A stretch of 36,356 nt of DNA from Fragilaria crotonensis. Its lineage: Eukaryota > Bacillariophyta > Fragilariophyceae > Fragilariales > Fragilariaceae. The notes under the pieces were generated by a model that did not search any database, was not told where the DNA came from, and saw only the letters and a program-made list of their open reading frames with translations. The DNA is taken from the NCBI GenBank assembly GCA_022925895.1, contig JAKSYS010000637.1:1-36356 (forward strand), read 5' to 3'. Each line of letters opens with the position of its first letter. Within the stretch, counting starts at the first letter, position 1. The position numbers were made by a program, and so were the translations under genes. This document shows, piece by piece, positions 9,461 through 19,689 of this stretch.

Positions 9461-10177
9461 TCAAACCGCCGCATTGGAGGTCATAGATATTGACTGTGGG
9501 GTATTTGAAATTGACGCTGACGGTGCAACAGCACTCCCTGATGTCGGTTCGAGTTGCATAGGGGTCAAATGACCTTGCATATTGTCGAGTGCAGTTGAAT
9601 TGGACGTTGAAGTTGCGTCATTCCCTGGAGCTTGTTCTGTAGACATAGAAGGCAACTGTATTTGTACATCTTGGGTTGCCAGTGGCACTGGCACTGGAGT
9701 TGAGTTGCTCCCTGTATTGGATTCTGGTGGTGGAGAAAGCAGATGAGTTGGTTCATCTTGACCATCCACTGGTATTGACGCCAGCAGTGTTGTTTGTTGG
9801 ATTTGGTCATCTTGAGCTTGATTTGGAATTGCAACAGTATAGTATGTGTTGCTCACTTTTGCCGGCTCTGTATGTGATGGTGAAGTAGGCAGGAGCTGTG
9901 TTCTTTCCTTGGGAGGAGGCACACTTGACAACGTGGCTGGAGTTGAGACTGTCAATGTTGTTTGACTTTGCAAAGAAGGCAAATGCATTGATTCTTCTTG
10001 AGCTGCATTTGGAATTGAGACGCCTGAAGCAGATGGTTCTGCACTTGTACCAGGCAGCTGTAACACTCTCAGCCCCGCCACCATCATCCTTGGCACCGGT
10101 CTCCCTGACTGCAATGCCATGTGCATCGAATTCGGTTCATATGCACAGGTCTTTGAGGACTCTGACCCCACCAACAC
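9461..10177 (-). CDS. Low-complexity Ser/Thr/Pro/Gln-rich ORF with degenerate repeats
   Basis: An uninterrupted minus-strand frame of about 238 codons, open at its 5' end with no good ATG (the first in-frame start codon is GTG). The product is rich in Ser, Thr, Pro and Gln and contains four to five degenerate units of roughly 35-45 residues. The shared core is I/V-P-x(2,3)-A/G-Q-D/E-x-x followed by a hydrophobic-Pro stretch, for example SIPNAAQEESMHLPSL, AIPNQAQDDQIQ, SIPVDGQDEPTHLL and PLATQDVQIQLPSM. The repeats argue for selection or slippage on a coding frame. There is no domain or localisation signal I can name. It could be the C-terminal part of a larger spliced gene or of an element. 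Confidence 0.35.
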   Translation of the reverse strand: MLVGSESSKTCAYEPNSMHMALQSGRPVPRMMVAGLRVLQLPGTSAEPSASGVSIPNAAQEESMHLPSLQSQTTLTVSTPATLSSVPPPKERTQLLPTSPSHTEPAKVSNTYYTVAIPNQAQDDQIQQTTLLASIPVDGQDEPTHLLSPPPESNTGSNSTPVPVPLATQDVQIQLPSMSTEQAPGNDATSTSNSTALDNMQGHLTPMQLEPTSGSAVAPSASISNTPQSISMTSNAAV

Positions 10178-10459
10178 CCCACACGCCTGCTCCCTCGCTC
10201 GGCGCCATCGCCCTCACTCCCACCGGCAATGCGCAAGGCTCCATCTAAGTATCCCTCGCCACTGGTGCCCGCATCTCCCGCCACCGCTGGATTGAACTAC
10301 CCACTCCCGGTACCGCCATCGCTCGCGTCAAAGCCCTGCTGGCCATCACCGACGGCCGACCCCTTATACAAGACAGTGGCCTTAAGTGAGTCCCGAATCG
10401 AAAAAAATCAAAAAAGCAAGTCTTATGGGAGGGTATAAGTCATTTTTTAGGATCTTGGA

Positions 10460-10979
10460 TTTGACCCCCTGGGGTCTATATTTTAATCCCGGGTCTAAAT
10501 TCAGCAAATTTGACCCCAGGGTCAAAGTTTAGACCCCAAGGGGGTCTAAATATTCCACGCGTTTCCTACGCCATGTATATACCACTATCCCCTTTTTCTT
10601 CGGCACGAATTCTGCTTGTCAATGCATGGTGGATGTCACACTACATGTATGCATACACAACAATGTGACCTCCACAACACATGCTCCGGAGAAGAGATGT
10701 GAGCACTCCTGATAAATTTGTTCCATTGTCTTTTCCACAATGATGTCACCACATGGCCATCAGTCTCTTCATGGTGTGATTTGCTTTGGCAATCAAATTT
10801 GCCATGGCAATGTTCTTGTTGACGACGAGTGACGAGTATAGAAGGGGAGCTCGACTCTTGGATTTCTACACTGTTCTTCAAAAAGGTTTGAGTTATTGTG
10901 TAGAAAATGATAAGACTGTTGCTTTTTTTCGTTGGACGTGGAACGTGGAGGATCTAAAATTAAGACCCCAGGGGTTAAA
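10460..10979. mobile_element. Small inverted-repeat element (MITE-like) with nested GACCCC/GGGGTC palindromes
   Basis: The left end near 10460 reads TTTGACCCCCTGGGGTC then TATATTTTAATCC. The right end (10950-10979), reverse complemented, reads TTTAACCCCTGGGGTC then TTAATTTTAGATCC. So the ends are inverted copies about 520 bp apart. Further palindromes sit inside the left end: TTTGACCCCAGGGTCAAA (10509-10526) and TTTAGACCCC-AAGG-GGGTCTAAA (about 10528-10550). It has no coding capacity. The right end stops about 38 bp before the end of the large Harbinger-type element. I found no clear target duplication. Confidence 0.55.
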
Positions 10980-11017
10980 CTGCCAAAAATTTAACACGAT
11001 GATAAGACCTGCTCTTA

Positions 11018-11165
11018 GGGCCGTTCTTACCAAGATGAAATCACGCTCGTTTTTTTTGAATTTTTTGAAAATCGTATCATGCGATAATCTTAGCTAAAAT
11101 ACATGTGTATCGCCTTTCTTACCAAGATTTTTGGTATCACGTGGTATCACATGATACCTTCGCCG
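11018..11165 (+). repeat. Left inverted end of the Harbinger-type element
   Basis: GGGCCGTTCTTACCAAGAT at the outer edge, a second TTCTTACCAAGATTTTTGGT at about 11117-11136, and GGTATCACGTGGTATCACA-TGATACC at about 11134-11159. The preceding TTA (11015-11017) fits a Harbinger target duplication. Confidence 0.7.
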
Positions 11166-11295
11166 TTGAGCCTTTGAGATCCATTACATGGCAGGTATGG
11201 GCAATATCAAATGGTAATGAAATTTCATCTGCGCGACTCCCTCCGACTCGAGTGTACTCTCTTGTGAACTTTTTATTAAAATTCTCATTTCAATC

Positions 11296-12576
11296 ATGAG
11301 CAACTCTGAAGACAATGACTCCTGCAACAGCGGTGACGACGATGAAGATTTGATGGACCTTCTTTTCCTTTATCATGTAACAGATGCCATCTTGCCTGAT
11401 GAGCATGACAGAAGACAAAGGAAGCATAAGTGGATTCATAAGCGATTGAATTGGGCAGAGCATGTAAGAAAGCTGCATCACGAGCAGGCATTCGACAGGA
11501 CGTAGCGAATGTCGTTTGAAGCCTTTAGCACACTGTTAGACTTGCTGAGAGACAACATGACAACTATGACTGCTATGCAGCATGGGGGTAATCACGATAC
11601 AGATCCTGTGGAACCAGAATTAATCATGGCGATTGGTATTCGATGGCTTGGCTGCTGGAGGAAGTTATGTCGATATTCGACATGTTTACGGATGCAGCGT
11701 TCCATCTGTATATCGATTCAGGGACATGTTCTTGGATGCAGTGTTGAACTGCAAAGCGCTAGACATTGTCTTTCCCGACACCGATGAAGATCTGAAGTCA
11801 ACCGCATTGAAGTTTGCCAATAAGAGTTCTGAGAGGGTCATGATCGGTTGTGTTGGCGCAATCGATGGCCTGTTTGTCAAGATTTGTCGTCCCTCTATGA
11901 AGGATTGTGGATACAACCCCCAAGCATATTTCTCTGGCCACTATATGGCACATGGTCTGAACATTCAGGCTGTTTGTGATAGTGATCGCCGTTTCACTTT
12001 CTTTGGTGTGGTTGCTCCAGGAAAATCAAGTGACCAACTTGCTTTCGAGAGAACGTCGTTGCACAAGCGTGTAATGGAATTACCGATGGGGATGTATCTC
12101 GTTGGTGATGCCGCATATCAGGTTTCTGATGTCGTGTTGGTGCCATTTACCCTCAGCGCGAGGATCAGGGACAGGATGCATTTAACTTCTTTCTTTCACA
12201 GCTTCGTATTCGCATTGAAATGGCGTTTGGTTTGCTTCAAACCAAGTGGTGTGTACTGAGCAGGCCTTTGCAGGTCAACTTGAGCACTGCAGCAAAGGTT
12301 ATTGAGACATGTGCGCGACTGCATAATTTTTGTCTTCGTGAAGACGCTGGCATTGACGTCAATGATGAGACTGTCTTGAATGAAGTTATCGTTCCTCAAA
12401 GAGACTCTCCGCTTGGTTGGGGATATCTTCCGACGGTCGAAAAACTCACTCCCATTCCAGGAACATCGCTCATAAGAGATGTGATTATTGATCGCATTGG
12501 TCAACTTGGACTGCGACGACCGACTTACAATCTTCTTGCTAATCGTACTGAATTGTATCACATTGGACTGATGTAG
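11296..12576 (+). pseudogene. PIF/Harbinger DDE transposase, inactivated
   Basis: This is a DDE_Tnp_4-type nuclease that would cut and rejoin element ends. The catalytic residues are visible: VGAIDG (first Asp), LVGDAAYQ (second Asp) and RIEMAFGLL (Glu). The family helix AGGSYVDIRHVYG and the C-terminal ARLHNFCL are also present. The reading frame is broken three times. There is an in-frame TAG at 11503-11505, a +1 shift near 11648 just before AGGSYVD, and another shift near 12150-12165 after VPFT. The N-terminus, MSNSEDNDSCNSGDDDED, is acidic. No active protein can come from this copy as sequenced. It lies 130 bp inside the left inverted end, as expected for an autonomous-type Harbinger element. 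Confidence 0.88.
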
Positions 12577-13153
12577 TAGTTTTTAAGGAATCGGCACGTA
12601 TTGTTGAGAAGTCGTTGTTACTTTCATTACTATCGTACTACTTTACCATTGCATCAGGGAACGCAAATCTCTGGTTTATCCATTTTAATGTAATATTTCA
12701 TATCATAATAATGTAGTGACCAGAGTTTTTATAGAAAATATGTATATTCTACATCATTATGCAAATGCATATCGTGCGTTGAAGATCCAAATTCTCGGAC
12801 ATTCTGTTTCACATAAATATTTGAGTTTAACATCATTTGTTCCCTAAATACTGCATGTTGCACATATTACTTTGGCAGTTTCAGTTCCATTCCTCTTCTT
12901 CTCCATCGTCTCTTCCTTCCATAATCGTGACTTGTGCAGTGAGTCCTATACTGCGTATACTACATACTCACCGTCTTCTCATTATACTCACGCGCCAATT
13001 TTTCCTTTGTGTGATGAGCGTCAAATGCTAGTATTACGACTACAAGGACGAGGCATCATTCTCCCTCATTTTTTTTCTCTACGTTGTCATCTGTTGTATG
13101 CTTTATATTCATTGATTCCAACATCATCCCTTCTGCATTTCCTTGTTAAGAGA
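12577..13153. other. AT-rich spacer between two transposase relics
   Basis: AT-rich sequence with no gene. No second copy of the Harbinger inverted end is found here, which is why the right end is sought at 32.6 kb. The junction with the Plavaka-like element should lie in it, but I cannot place it. Confidence 0.5.
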
Positions 13154-15900
13154 ATGTTTGTTTGCTACAACATGAACTGCTACTCGCAGTTCCGAACTGA
13201 ACGCGGTTTACAACAGCATTTGTGGCACAGTTCTGCCTGCAAGGATTACATGTTGGAACAAAGGGATACTGATGCCGGTATCGAGGCCATTAATAGCACA
13301 CGGCGTCAAGCATATGGAGTTCAATGCACACGCCTGAACTATGAAATGAATGCCGAATTTCCATTGTATGCTCCATATGAAGAATTTCAGTATGATGCAC
13401 CATCCGATGACTTTGATGGTGACGACACATCGGCACTCGATGACATGTACGGCCATTTAGATGGCTTTGCCTCATCGATTTCTGGTCTAGAAAATGTCTC
13501 TCCCTCTGTTTTACATGGAATCATGGAACGCATGAAAGCCAGCGATCGCCAAAGCATCCTGAATTTGCAACATGATGTCGAACACAGAAATATTGTGGAA
13601 CTACTTAAGATTCTGGAGGATGCCCAATGTCCCGACTACATGTTGCAGAAAATTTTGCAATGGGCGTACATTGCAAAATTAGATGGCTTTGACTTCAACC
13701 CCAAAGCTACAACAAGGAAGGCAAATATTGGGTGGATGTACCGGTGTCTGGAACAGTCACATCAACGATTGCCTCATGTGATCTCGACAACTCTCGAGGA
13801 CCAAGAGGCAGCTCAAGACATTGTGTGTTTTGACTTTGGTGTTTCTCTTTGTCGATGCTGCAAGATGATGAACTTATGTTGCCGCAAAACCTTGTGATCA
13901 ATCGGGACGATCCAACGATGTATCATCCATTGGATGGCAAACTTGGGAGGCAAACAGCGGTCAGCGCTATCGTGACCTATACAATCAATTGATCACTCCA
14001 GGAAGAAATCAGCTCCTAGTTCCGATCATTCTGTACCTTGATGGAACCGCCATTGACAGCAAAGGTCACATCGAAATATGTCCGGTGTCGTTCACAACTT
14101 CTTTGTTCACGGAGAAAGTCCGCAGAGACAGTGGTGCATGGCGTGTCCTGGGTTACGTCCCCGACCTGAACCGCGGACGATCAGGTGCCATGAATCAATT
14201 TGCAAACAGCACTTCCGAGGAAGGAAAAGGTAGAACGACTCGTAATTTTCACAAAGTGATGGATGCCATGATGAGGGGCATGGTCGAAGCGCAAGCCGGC
14301 AAAGATTGTCGACTGAAGAAGGTTCCTTTGAAACTTTGTGGGAAGTGGATTGTCGTTGATATCGTCTGTCCTCTGCTCTTCGTCATCAACGATGGCAAGC
14401 AAGGGGATCAACTTTGTGGCCGCATGAATGGACATCACAGTAGTATGAATCGTCATCATCGATCATGCGACTGTCTCTTTGACGATCTTGACAATCCAGA
14501 TGTTGAGTGCACTTTTCTTGATGTCGACACGATCAATGATATCTGTCGCAACGGCTCCGACGACGACCTTCAGGAACTCACGATTTACAAGGTTGATAAT
14601 GCCTTCAACCGCATTCAGATGGGGCAAAACGCACATGGTATCTTTATGTGCGCTGTCATTGATGTCATGCATACTATACAACATGGTATCATCATGTACT
14701 GCCTCGAATCGTTCAAGAAAGGGATTAGCAATGAATCACTGGCAAAGCTTGATGGAATGGCATTTTCCTTTGACAAGACCTGTCGTCAAACTATACGATC
14801 TAGTTTCCCACGGACTGACTTCTCACGTGGAATCACAAACCTCTCCCAGGTCGAATGTTCTGAACAGTCCGGCACTCTCTTCCTGCTTGCGGCCCTTACA
14901 ATGCAAGTTGAAGGATGGCATCTCCTCGAGAGACACTTCGCAGATATGGAGGCTGTTTTGGGAACAATCGAATGCCTTCTGTGTTTTGAGGCTTGGCTGG
15001 ATCAGTTCACATTTTGGGATGTCAACGATACAACTGGTGAGGCGGACAAGGCTGAAGCTGCAATTGCTTCTCTTATGCGCCTCATCGTGAAGTATCTTCC
15101 GCAATTGAAGGGCAATGGGTGGAAGGTTTCAAAATTTCATGAGATCAAGCACATCGTCCGCTTTATCGGTGTGTTTGGTGCACCCGTGGCTACAATGCGT
15201 CCCGTCCTGAGGAGCATCACAAAGCGCATGCAAAACGTCCCGGCCGACGTTCACAGAAGGACATGAACACCATCGACCAGCAGTGTGCGCGCAGAATTGC
15301 CGACACCATTGTTATTGATACCATGCATGGGTTGTTCCAAGAAAGAAATGTTCTTGGGAGTGTCGACAAGAAACGCATTGACACTCCCACTTATCGTCCT
15401 CCGTATGTTGGCATCAACACTGACGGTGACAATCCCGCATTAGAAGAAGGCCGTGGAACAATGTATTGCATCAGGTCGTTTCGAGATCCCGAAAATGGTG
15501 ATCATTTGGTACGAGACGTCAAGTTCACCACGCAAACAAGAGGACCCATGCATTTGGAGGACAATCTTTCGATGTTCATCATACAGTACTATGGCTCCTC
15601 CGACCTTGATGAACGAGGGGAAGGCAGCATCGCATCAGCATTTGTCACGGACGTTGTGTCTTGCAAAGGACGCCGAGGACCAGCCAACCTTCGGTCTTCA
15701 TACGAACGATCTGGACCAGCATCCGACGTCTCAACAGCAACATCATCATCACTTCCCAGCGAAGCACCAACCAAATCCACAGGATTGGTGATGTCACCCT
15801 CATCGAATGGCTCCAGATCGATTCCAAGGTCCACACTGCCCTCATCCGTACAGACACTGGCGAGGCTGTTGTCCTCCCATGATTCCGCGTCATCATCAGG
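13154..15900 (+). pseudogene. Plavaka/KDZ-like transposase, degraded
   Basis: It starts with a zinc-finger-like segment (MFVCYNMNCYSQF, then GLQQHLWHSSAC). An acidic linker and the conserved LLKILEDAQCPDYMLQKIL stretch follow. The core has VPIILYLDGTAIDSKGH, ICPVSF and AWRVLGYVPDL, which resemble Plavaka-type transposases of the KDZ superfamily from fungi and algae. The likely first catalytic Asp is in YLDGT. The C-terminal part has MRPEEHHKAHAK (read across a shift near 15205) and TMYCIRSFRDPENGDHLV. At least four frame changes are needed: near 13840, near 13940, near 15205 and after about 15660. Its 3' end meets the minus-strand gene that ends at 15896. A relic of a related transposase lies on the other strand at 26.3-27.6 kb. 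Confidence 0.7.
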
Positions 15901-17326
15901 CGCAACACTGACCAAGTGTTGGCAGGTATCGAATCTGTACGATGCTGTCCCGCGATACAGACATCTTCCTGGTTTGCGCACCCGGGTGGTTGACTTGCAC
16001 CGAAACACACACATCAACATCACCATCAGAGGGATCAATCACAAGACTCTCGCGTTGGCCAATGACTCGGTGTAGAAATCCGGAGACGTAGTGTCGACAG
16101 CCACGTTTCGCCGACGGAGACGCCTCCAAACCAGCGTTGTACGCCCTGCGAAGATAACGCCTCTCGACCATGGCGTAATCCTGACCCTCCACATGATCAG
16201 GAGCGAGACGAGGCCCCTCCTCATCCGGACATTGCCGAGCATACATGACCCTCTTCATCACCTTAGGGAATGGAAGGAGTCTTGTCGTAAGTCCCATCGC
16301 ATCGGAATTCAGAAGGAAATTTGAGGAACCACGAGAAATTCTCCACTTCCATATCCTGTCCGCGTTGCCATCCCACAAACGGCTAACATAGCCACCTTGA
16401 GCGAATCGATTGTTCTTGGATCCATTACGAACAATCCGAAGCCAATTCATGTCCATGGGAATATGTGTGTTGGGAACGCCAACCGACTCGTGTCTTTTCT
16501 CACGATGACAATAGTAAACACCAGCCTCCGGCAGAACAACCACCAGACATCGATATCGCTTATCATACTTCGCATCGAGGAACTCTGGCATCACCCTCAG
16601 CTTCACAGGGGTGTCCACAACCTCCTTACCCGTCCGACGCCTAGGAATCCTCACCGTGCGTGCAATAACGGCATCCATCATCACAATCTCCAGGTAGTCC
16701 GGTCGCGTGATGACGGAATGGATGTCAACTCCTTCATTCATGTGATCGCACATTGCAAGTGAAACATTTGTCGAGCCATACATTTCCAGGAAAGTGCGGT
16801 GAATGACCTGAACATTCGTGTTCAGCAGTTGAGCACCACCTGGGACACCAAACACAGGGTCGTCAGGGACAGGCTTCCCCTTCATCGCCGACAACACCGT
16901 CTTCCAAGTTTGATGGAATCTGTTGATGTCGGTGCGAGGCAAACACTTCGCTATGACGTTAGCAAACTGAGTCTTCGAAGGATGCCACGCCTTGCGAGAT
17001 ATCGGATCACCAACAGGAGCCTTCCCTTCCAAGTCACCAAAGACACGTGGATTGGAAGAGCCCGCGATGAGATTACGAGCAGTCTCACCAGGAAGGGTCC
17101 GACCACCAAAGAGAACGAGTGGCGGTTCCTTGAAAGGAACCGATCCACCACTTCCAACCTTTCCATGCTTGGAGCTCCGATCCACGTCGTGCTCAAGGGG
17201 CTTCAGGTGCTCAGCACCACCAGCCTTCCTTTTCCTTACTATGTTGAATGAACTTTCATTATTCACAACAACAGATGGATTATGGTGCGAAGGAGAAGCA
17301 CCGTCCTTCCGTTGATTTCCCGACAT
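15896..17326 (-). CDS. Intact gene of unknown function, 476 residues
   Basis: An uninterrupted minus-strand frame. The frame is open upstream to 17470, but the ATG at 17326 (MSGNQRKDGASPSHHNPS) gives a soluble protein; the 48 extra residues would be hydrophobic and are probably untranslated. Residues 1-60 are polar and contain a basic patch, VRKRKAGG, that could be a nuclear signal. The rest looks globular, for example HPSKTQFANVIAKCLPRTD, HRTFLEMYGSTNVSLAMC, KYDKRYRCLVVVLPEAGVYY and RLWDGNADRIWKWRIS. I recognise no family. It is the only long gene in the large element without a stop or shift. It is convergent with the Plavaka-like relic and slightly overlaps that relic's decayed end. It may be a second gene of that element, or host cargo. 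Confidence 0.65.
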   Translation of the reverse strand: MSGNQRKDGASPSHHNPSVVVNNESSFNIVRKRKAGGAEHLKPLEHDVDRSSKHGKVGSGGSVPFKEPPLVLFGGRTLPGETARNLIAGSSNPRVFGDLEGKAPVGDPISRKAWHPSKTQFANVIAKCLPRTDINRFHQTWKTVLSAMKGKPVPDDPVFGVPGGAQLLNTNVQVIHRTFLEMYGSTNVSLAMCDHMNEGVDIHSVITRPDYLEIVMMDAVIARTVRIPRRRTGKEVVDTPVKLRVMPEFLDAKYDKRYRCLVVVLPEAGVYYCHREKRHESVGVPNTHIPMDMNWLRIVRNGSKNNRFAQGGYVSRLWDGNADRIWKWRISRGSSNFLLNSDAMGLTTRLLPFPKVMKRVMYARQCPDEEGPRLAPDHVEGQDYAMVERRYLRRAYNAGLEASPSAKRGCRHYVSGFLHRVIGQRESLVIDPSDGDVDVCVSVQVNHPGAQTRKMSVSRDSIVQIRYLPTLGQCCA

Positions 17327-17439
17327 GATCACGTCACCAAAAAGCCTGACGCAGCACAGTATGAACAACACACTGATGGTGATGTTGTTCAGGGACAGAA
17401 CAACCTTAAAAGCCGGGAAGAGAATCCAACGGAACTTGA

Positions 17440-18430
17440 GGTGACCACTATATGGTGAGTCAATCAACAAGTGGCCCGTCAGAAATCCGTCGCCAGAGTT
17501 GAAACCAAAGGATACTCCAGATGATCACGACGAACACCACTGTATGGTGAGTGCTGCCTGTCAAATCACTCAACAATAGAGCGAGATGACTGTGAAAATG
17601 GGAATGTATCCAACCACAGCTACTACACTTTCGCTTTGTGGTGGTTGCCGCCGCCAAAAATTGTCACTCCAAATGGGAGAACGTTCAAAAGTATAAAGTT
17701 TAAGTATAAAATTCTCCAACAGAGAGGGATGATGACCCGTCACAAAGCAATTGCAATTTTGCTTCGGAATCGTAGCCTGAAACTTGGCAATCCTGATGGG
17801 ACAGCAAGCAGCCGGCTCCTCAGTAACCCGCACTTGAAGATGGGAAACGCAGAACTCCACAAGTTGCAACTCCAAATGGGAGAGCAAGCTTGAGCTTCAA
17901 AACGTAAGAATTCCCAAATGGAGAACGGAGTGTGCAACCTGATCCTCCTGATGGGAGAGAAAGTTTGACCGTGAAGTTCCCTCAAACACAAAAGGGAACG
18001 AAAGAATTTTGCAATTGACACAATGCCACCAATCAGTATTCGCAACGCCAGCAGCCACGTCAAACCGCGTTTTCAACTTTCGTGTCGATGCCGTCTTGAT
18101 GTGACAAGACAACGGCAAACCGCGTTTTCAACTTTCGTGTCGATGCCGCCTTGATGTGACAAGAAAACGGCAATCGGCGTGGACGAAAACGGATCCAAAC
18201 ACAAGGCAACCGTAGTCACTTCTTACGCGTGCTTGCAAACCGTTCCAAACGCAGCCGCAGTCACTTCCAACGCGTGATAGAAAATCCTGTCGATCGTGTG
18301 TTCACGTCCGAAAAGACCGTAGTCAAGAACACACTCAATTCGCAATCTTGCAACTCCTAATGGGAGAGCTTCAACTGCTCGCCAGTAACCGATCAAACAA
18401 AGTCAACTCCTTGATGGGAGGACAGTGATG
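17440..18430. repeat. Dispersed short hairpin motif TCC-N(2-5)-ATGGGAGA
   Basis: ACTCCAAATGGGAGA and variants occur at about 17667, 17790, 17867, 17905, 17940, 18350 and 18404, typically as CAACTCC-x-ATGGGAGAGC. Each unit is a small inverted repeat (CTCC/GGAG). They lie upstream of the minus-strand gene starting at 17326. A second short repeat, CCACT(A/G)TATGGTGAGT, occurs at about 17446 and 17540. I see no coding region here. Confidence 0.55.
18061..18170. repeat. 55-bp tandem duplication
   Basis: CAAACCGCGTTTTCAACTTT begins at 18061 and again at 18116. The copies differ by only a few bases (for example GCCGTC versus GCCGCC). A looser duplication around CAGTCACTTC/ACGCGTG follows at about 18210-18270. 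Confidence 0.85.
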
Positions 18431-19689
18431 ATCAAAGAAACCAACTTTTGTGCTGTGATTCGCAGCGAAAAAGAAAGAAAACCAAGAGAGGGAAACAAGA
18501 TTAGCCCAAGCACTTATATTTGCAGGCGTGTACTATGCAAAAATAAGTAGCATCAGGATGTGTTGTAGCAAGAATCACATGTGGGACTTCGATTTGTTTC
18601 CTTAAGTAAAAAGAGTAGCAATGTGAATATTAAGTGATTAACTATGTGTGACCTTATTTTGTGCACACTACATACAGTCGTGCACAAGCTCTTACGTCGT
18701 GACGTACTTAAAGTAACAGTTCTTGCACATCATGTTTGTTGACAATTTATCAACAACAAAGACTTAAGTATAATTTATAAGGCAAAAGAATATAACATGT
18801 GAATCAGAAAGTAGCAATAGAAGAGAGTAGTAACACGGTATTCAACATTGAGTGACATGTATACTCCATCTACCAGTTACATGTGTTACTGCAAAACAAT
18901 GATAGTGACACATATGTAACGGAAATAGGAAACGTAGAACGTGCGTACTGACAATACCGATTCGTACGCATAGTATCAGATGTACTTGTTTACACATAGT
19001 AGTAGGTAATAGTAGCAGTGATAACCATGCTGTCATTGGTTCAAGCTTATATAAGTGTACGTAGCAAATGTGTACTACTGCAATACAGTAGTACATACGG
19101 AATGCGGAGTTATTGGTATGATAGTACATAAGCTAATTACTACTTAGTATGTGTTTCGTCGTAGTTATGCGACAAACACCAGTACACAAGACCAAAAACG
19201 ATAACAGCTTTGGTACAGCGTACCATTATTTTTGCTGTTGTGTACCAGCAAAGCATGCGCAGCATTGTTCAAGCAACGTCATAGTTCATAGCACTACATT
19301 AATGGTGCAGTTTCAAAATTAAAAAAAGCGTCATGCAGTAATGAACAAATTTCAACGTACGAAGATAAACAAAACAGTGACATATACTGTACAAGCAGTA
19401 TATGCAGCGTGTAGTTAGATGTTTCGGGTTCAAACATGTAGATGTATACTTCATGTTTGAAATAATAGTTAATTTAAATAAAATGTGGTACATCTCACTG
19501 CTAAGTATTCAAATACTTGAAATAAATGACTACAACATGTATAAATATGAAACACAGCTACGTACATTGTCATGTAGGGTGTACGTAGTCAAAGCTGGAA
19601 CGACTCCCATAGCAATAAAATGCAGTGAAGCTTAACATAATCACAACACACAAGGCACTAAAAACGCATATTGAACACCATTGTCAACA
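18431..19689. other. AT-rich stretch without genes
   Basis: About 1.2 kb of AT-rich sequence with many TAGTAC/GTACTA words and only short chance ORFs. No inverted ends that I can pair. Confidence 0.5.

Noticed and set aside
15453-15791. Separate plus-strand gene of 112 codons
   Set aside because: It lies across the C-terminal end of the Plavaka-like relic and its His/Gln-rich tail looks like an out-of-frame reading.
17640-18430. CRISPR-like array
   Set aside because: The repeated motif is short, diverged and irregularly spaced, in a eukaryotic context with introns.
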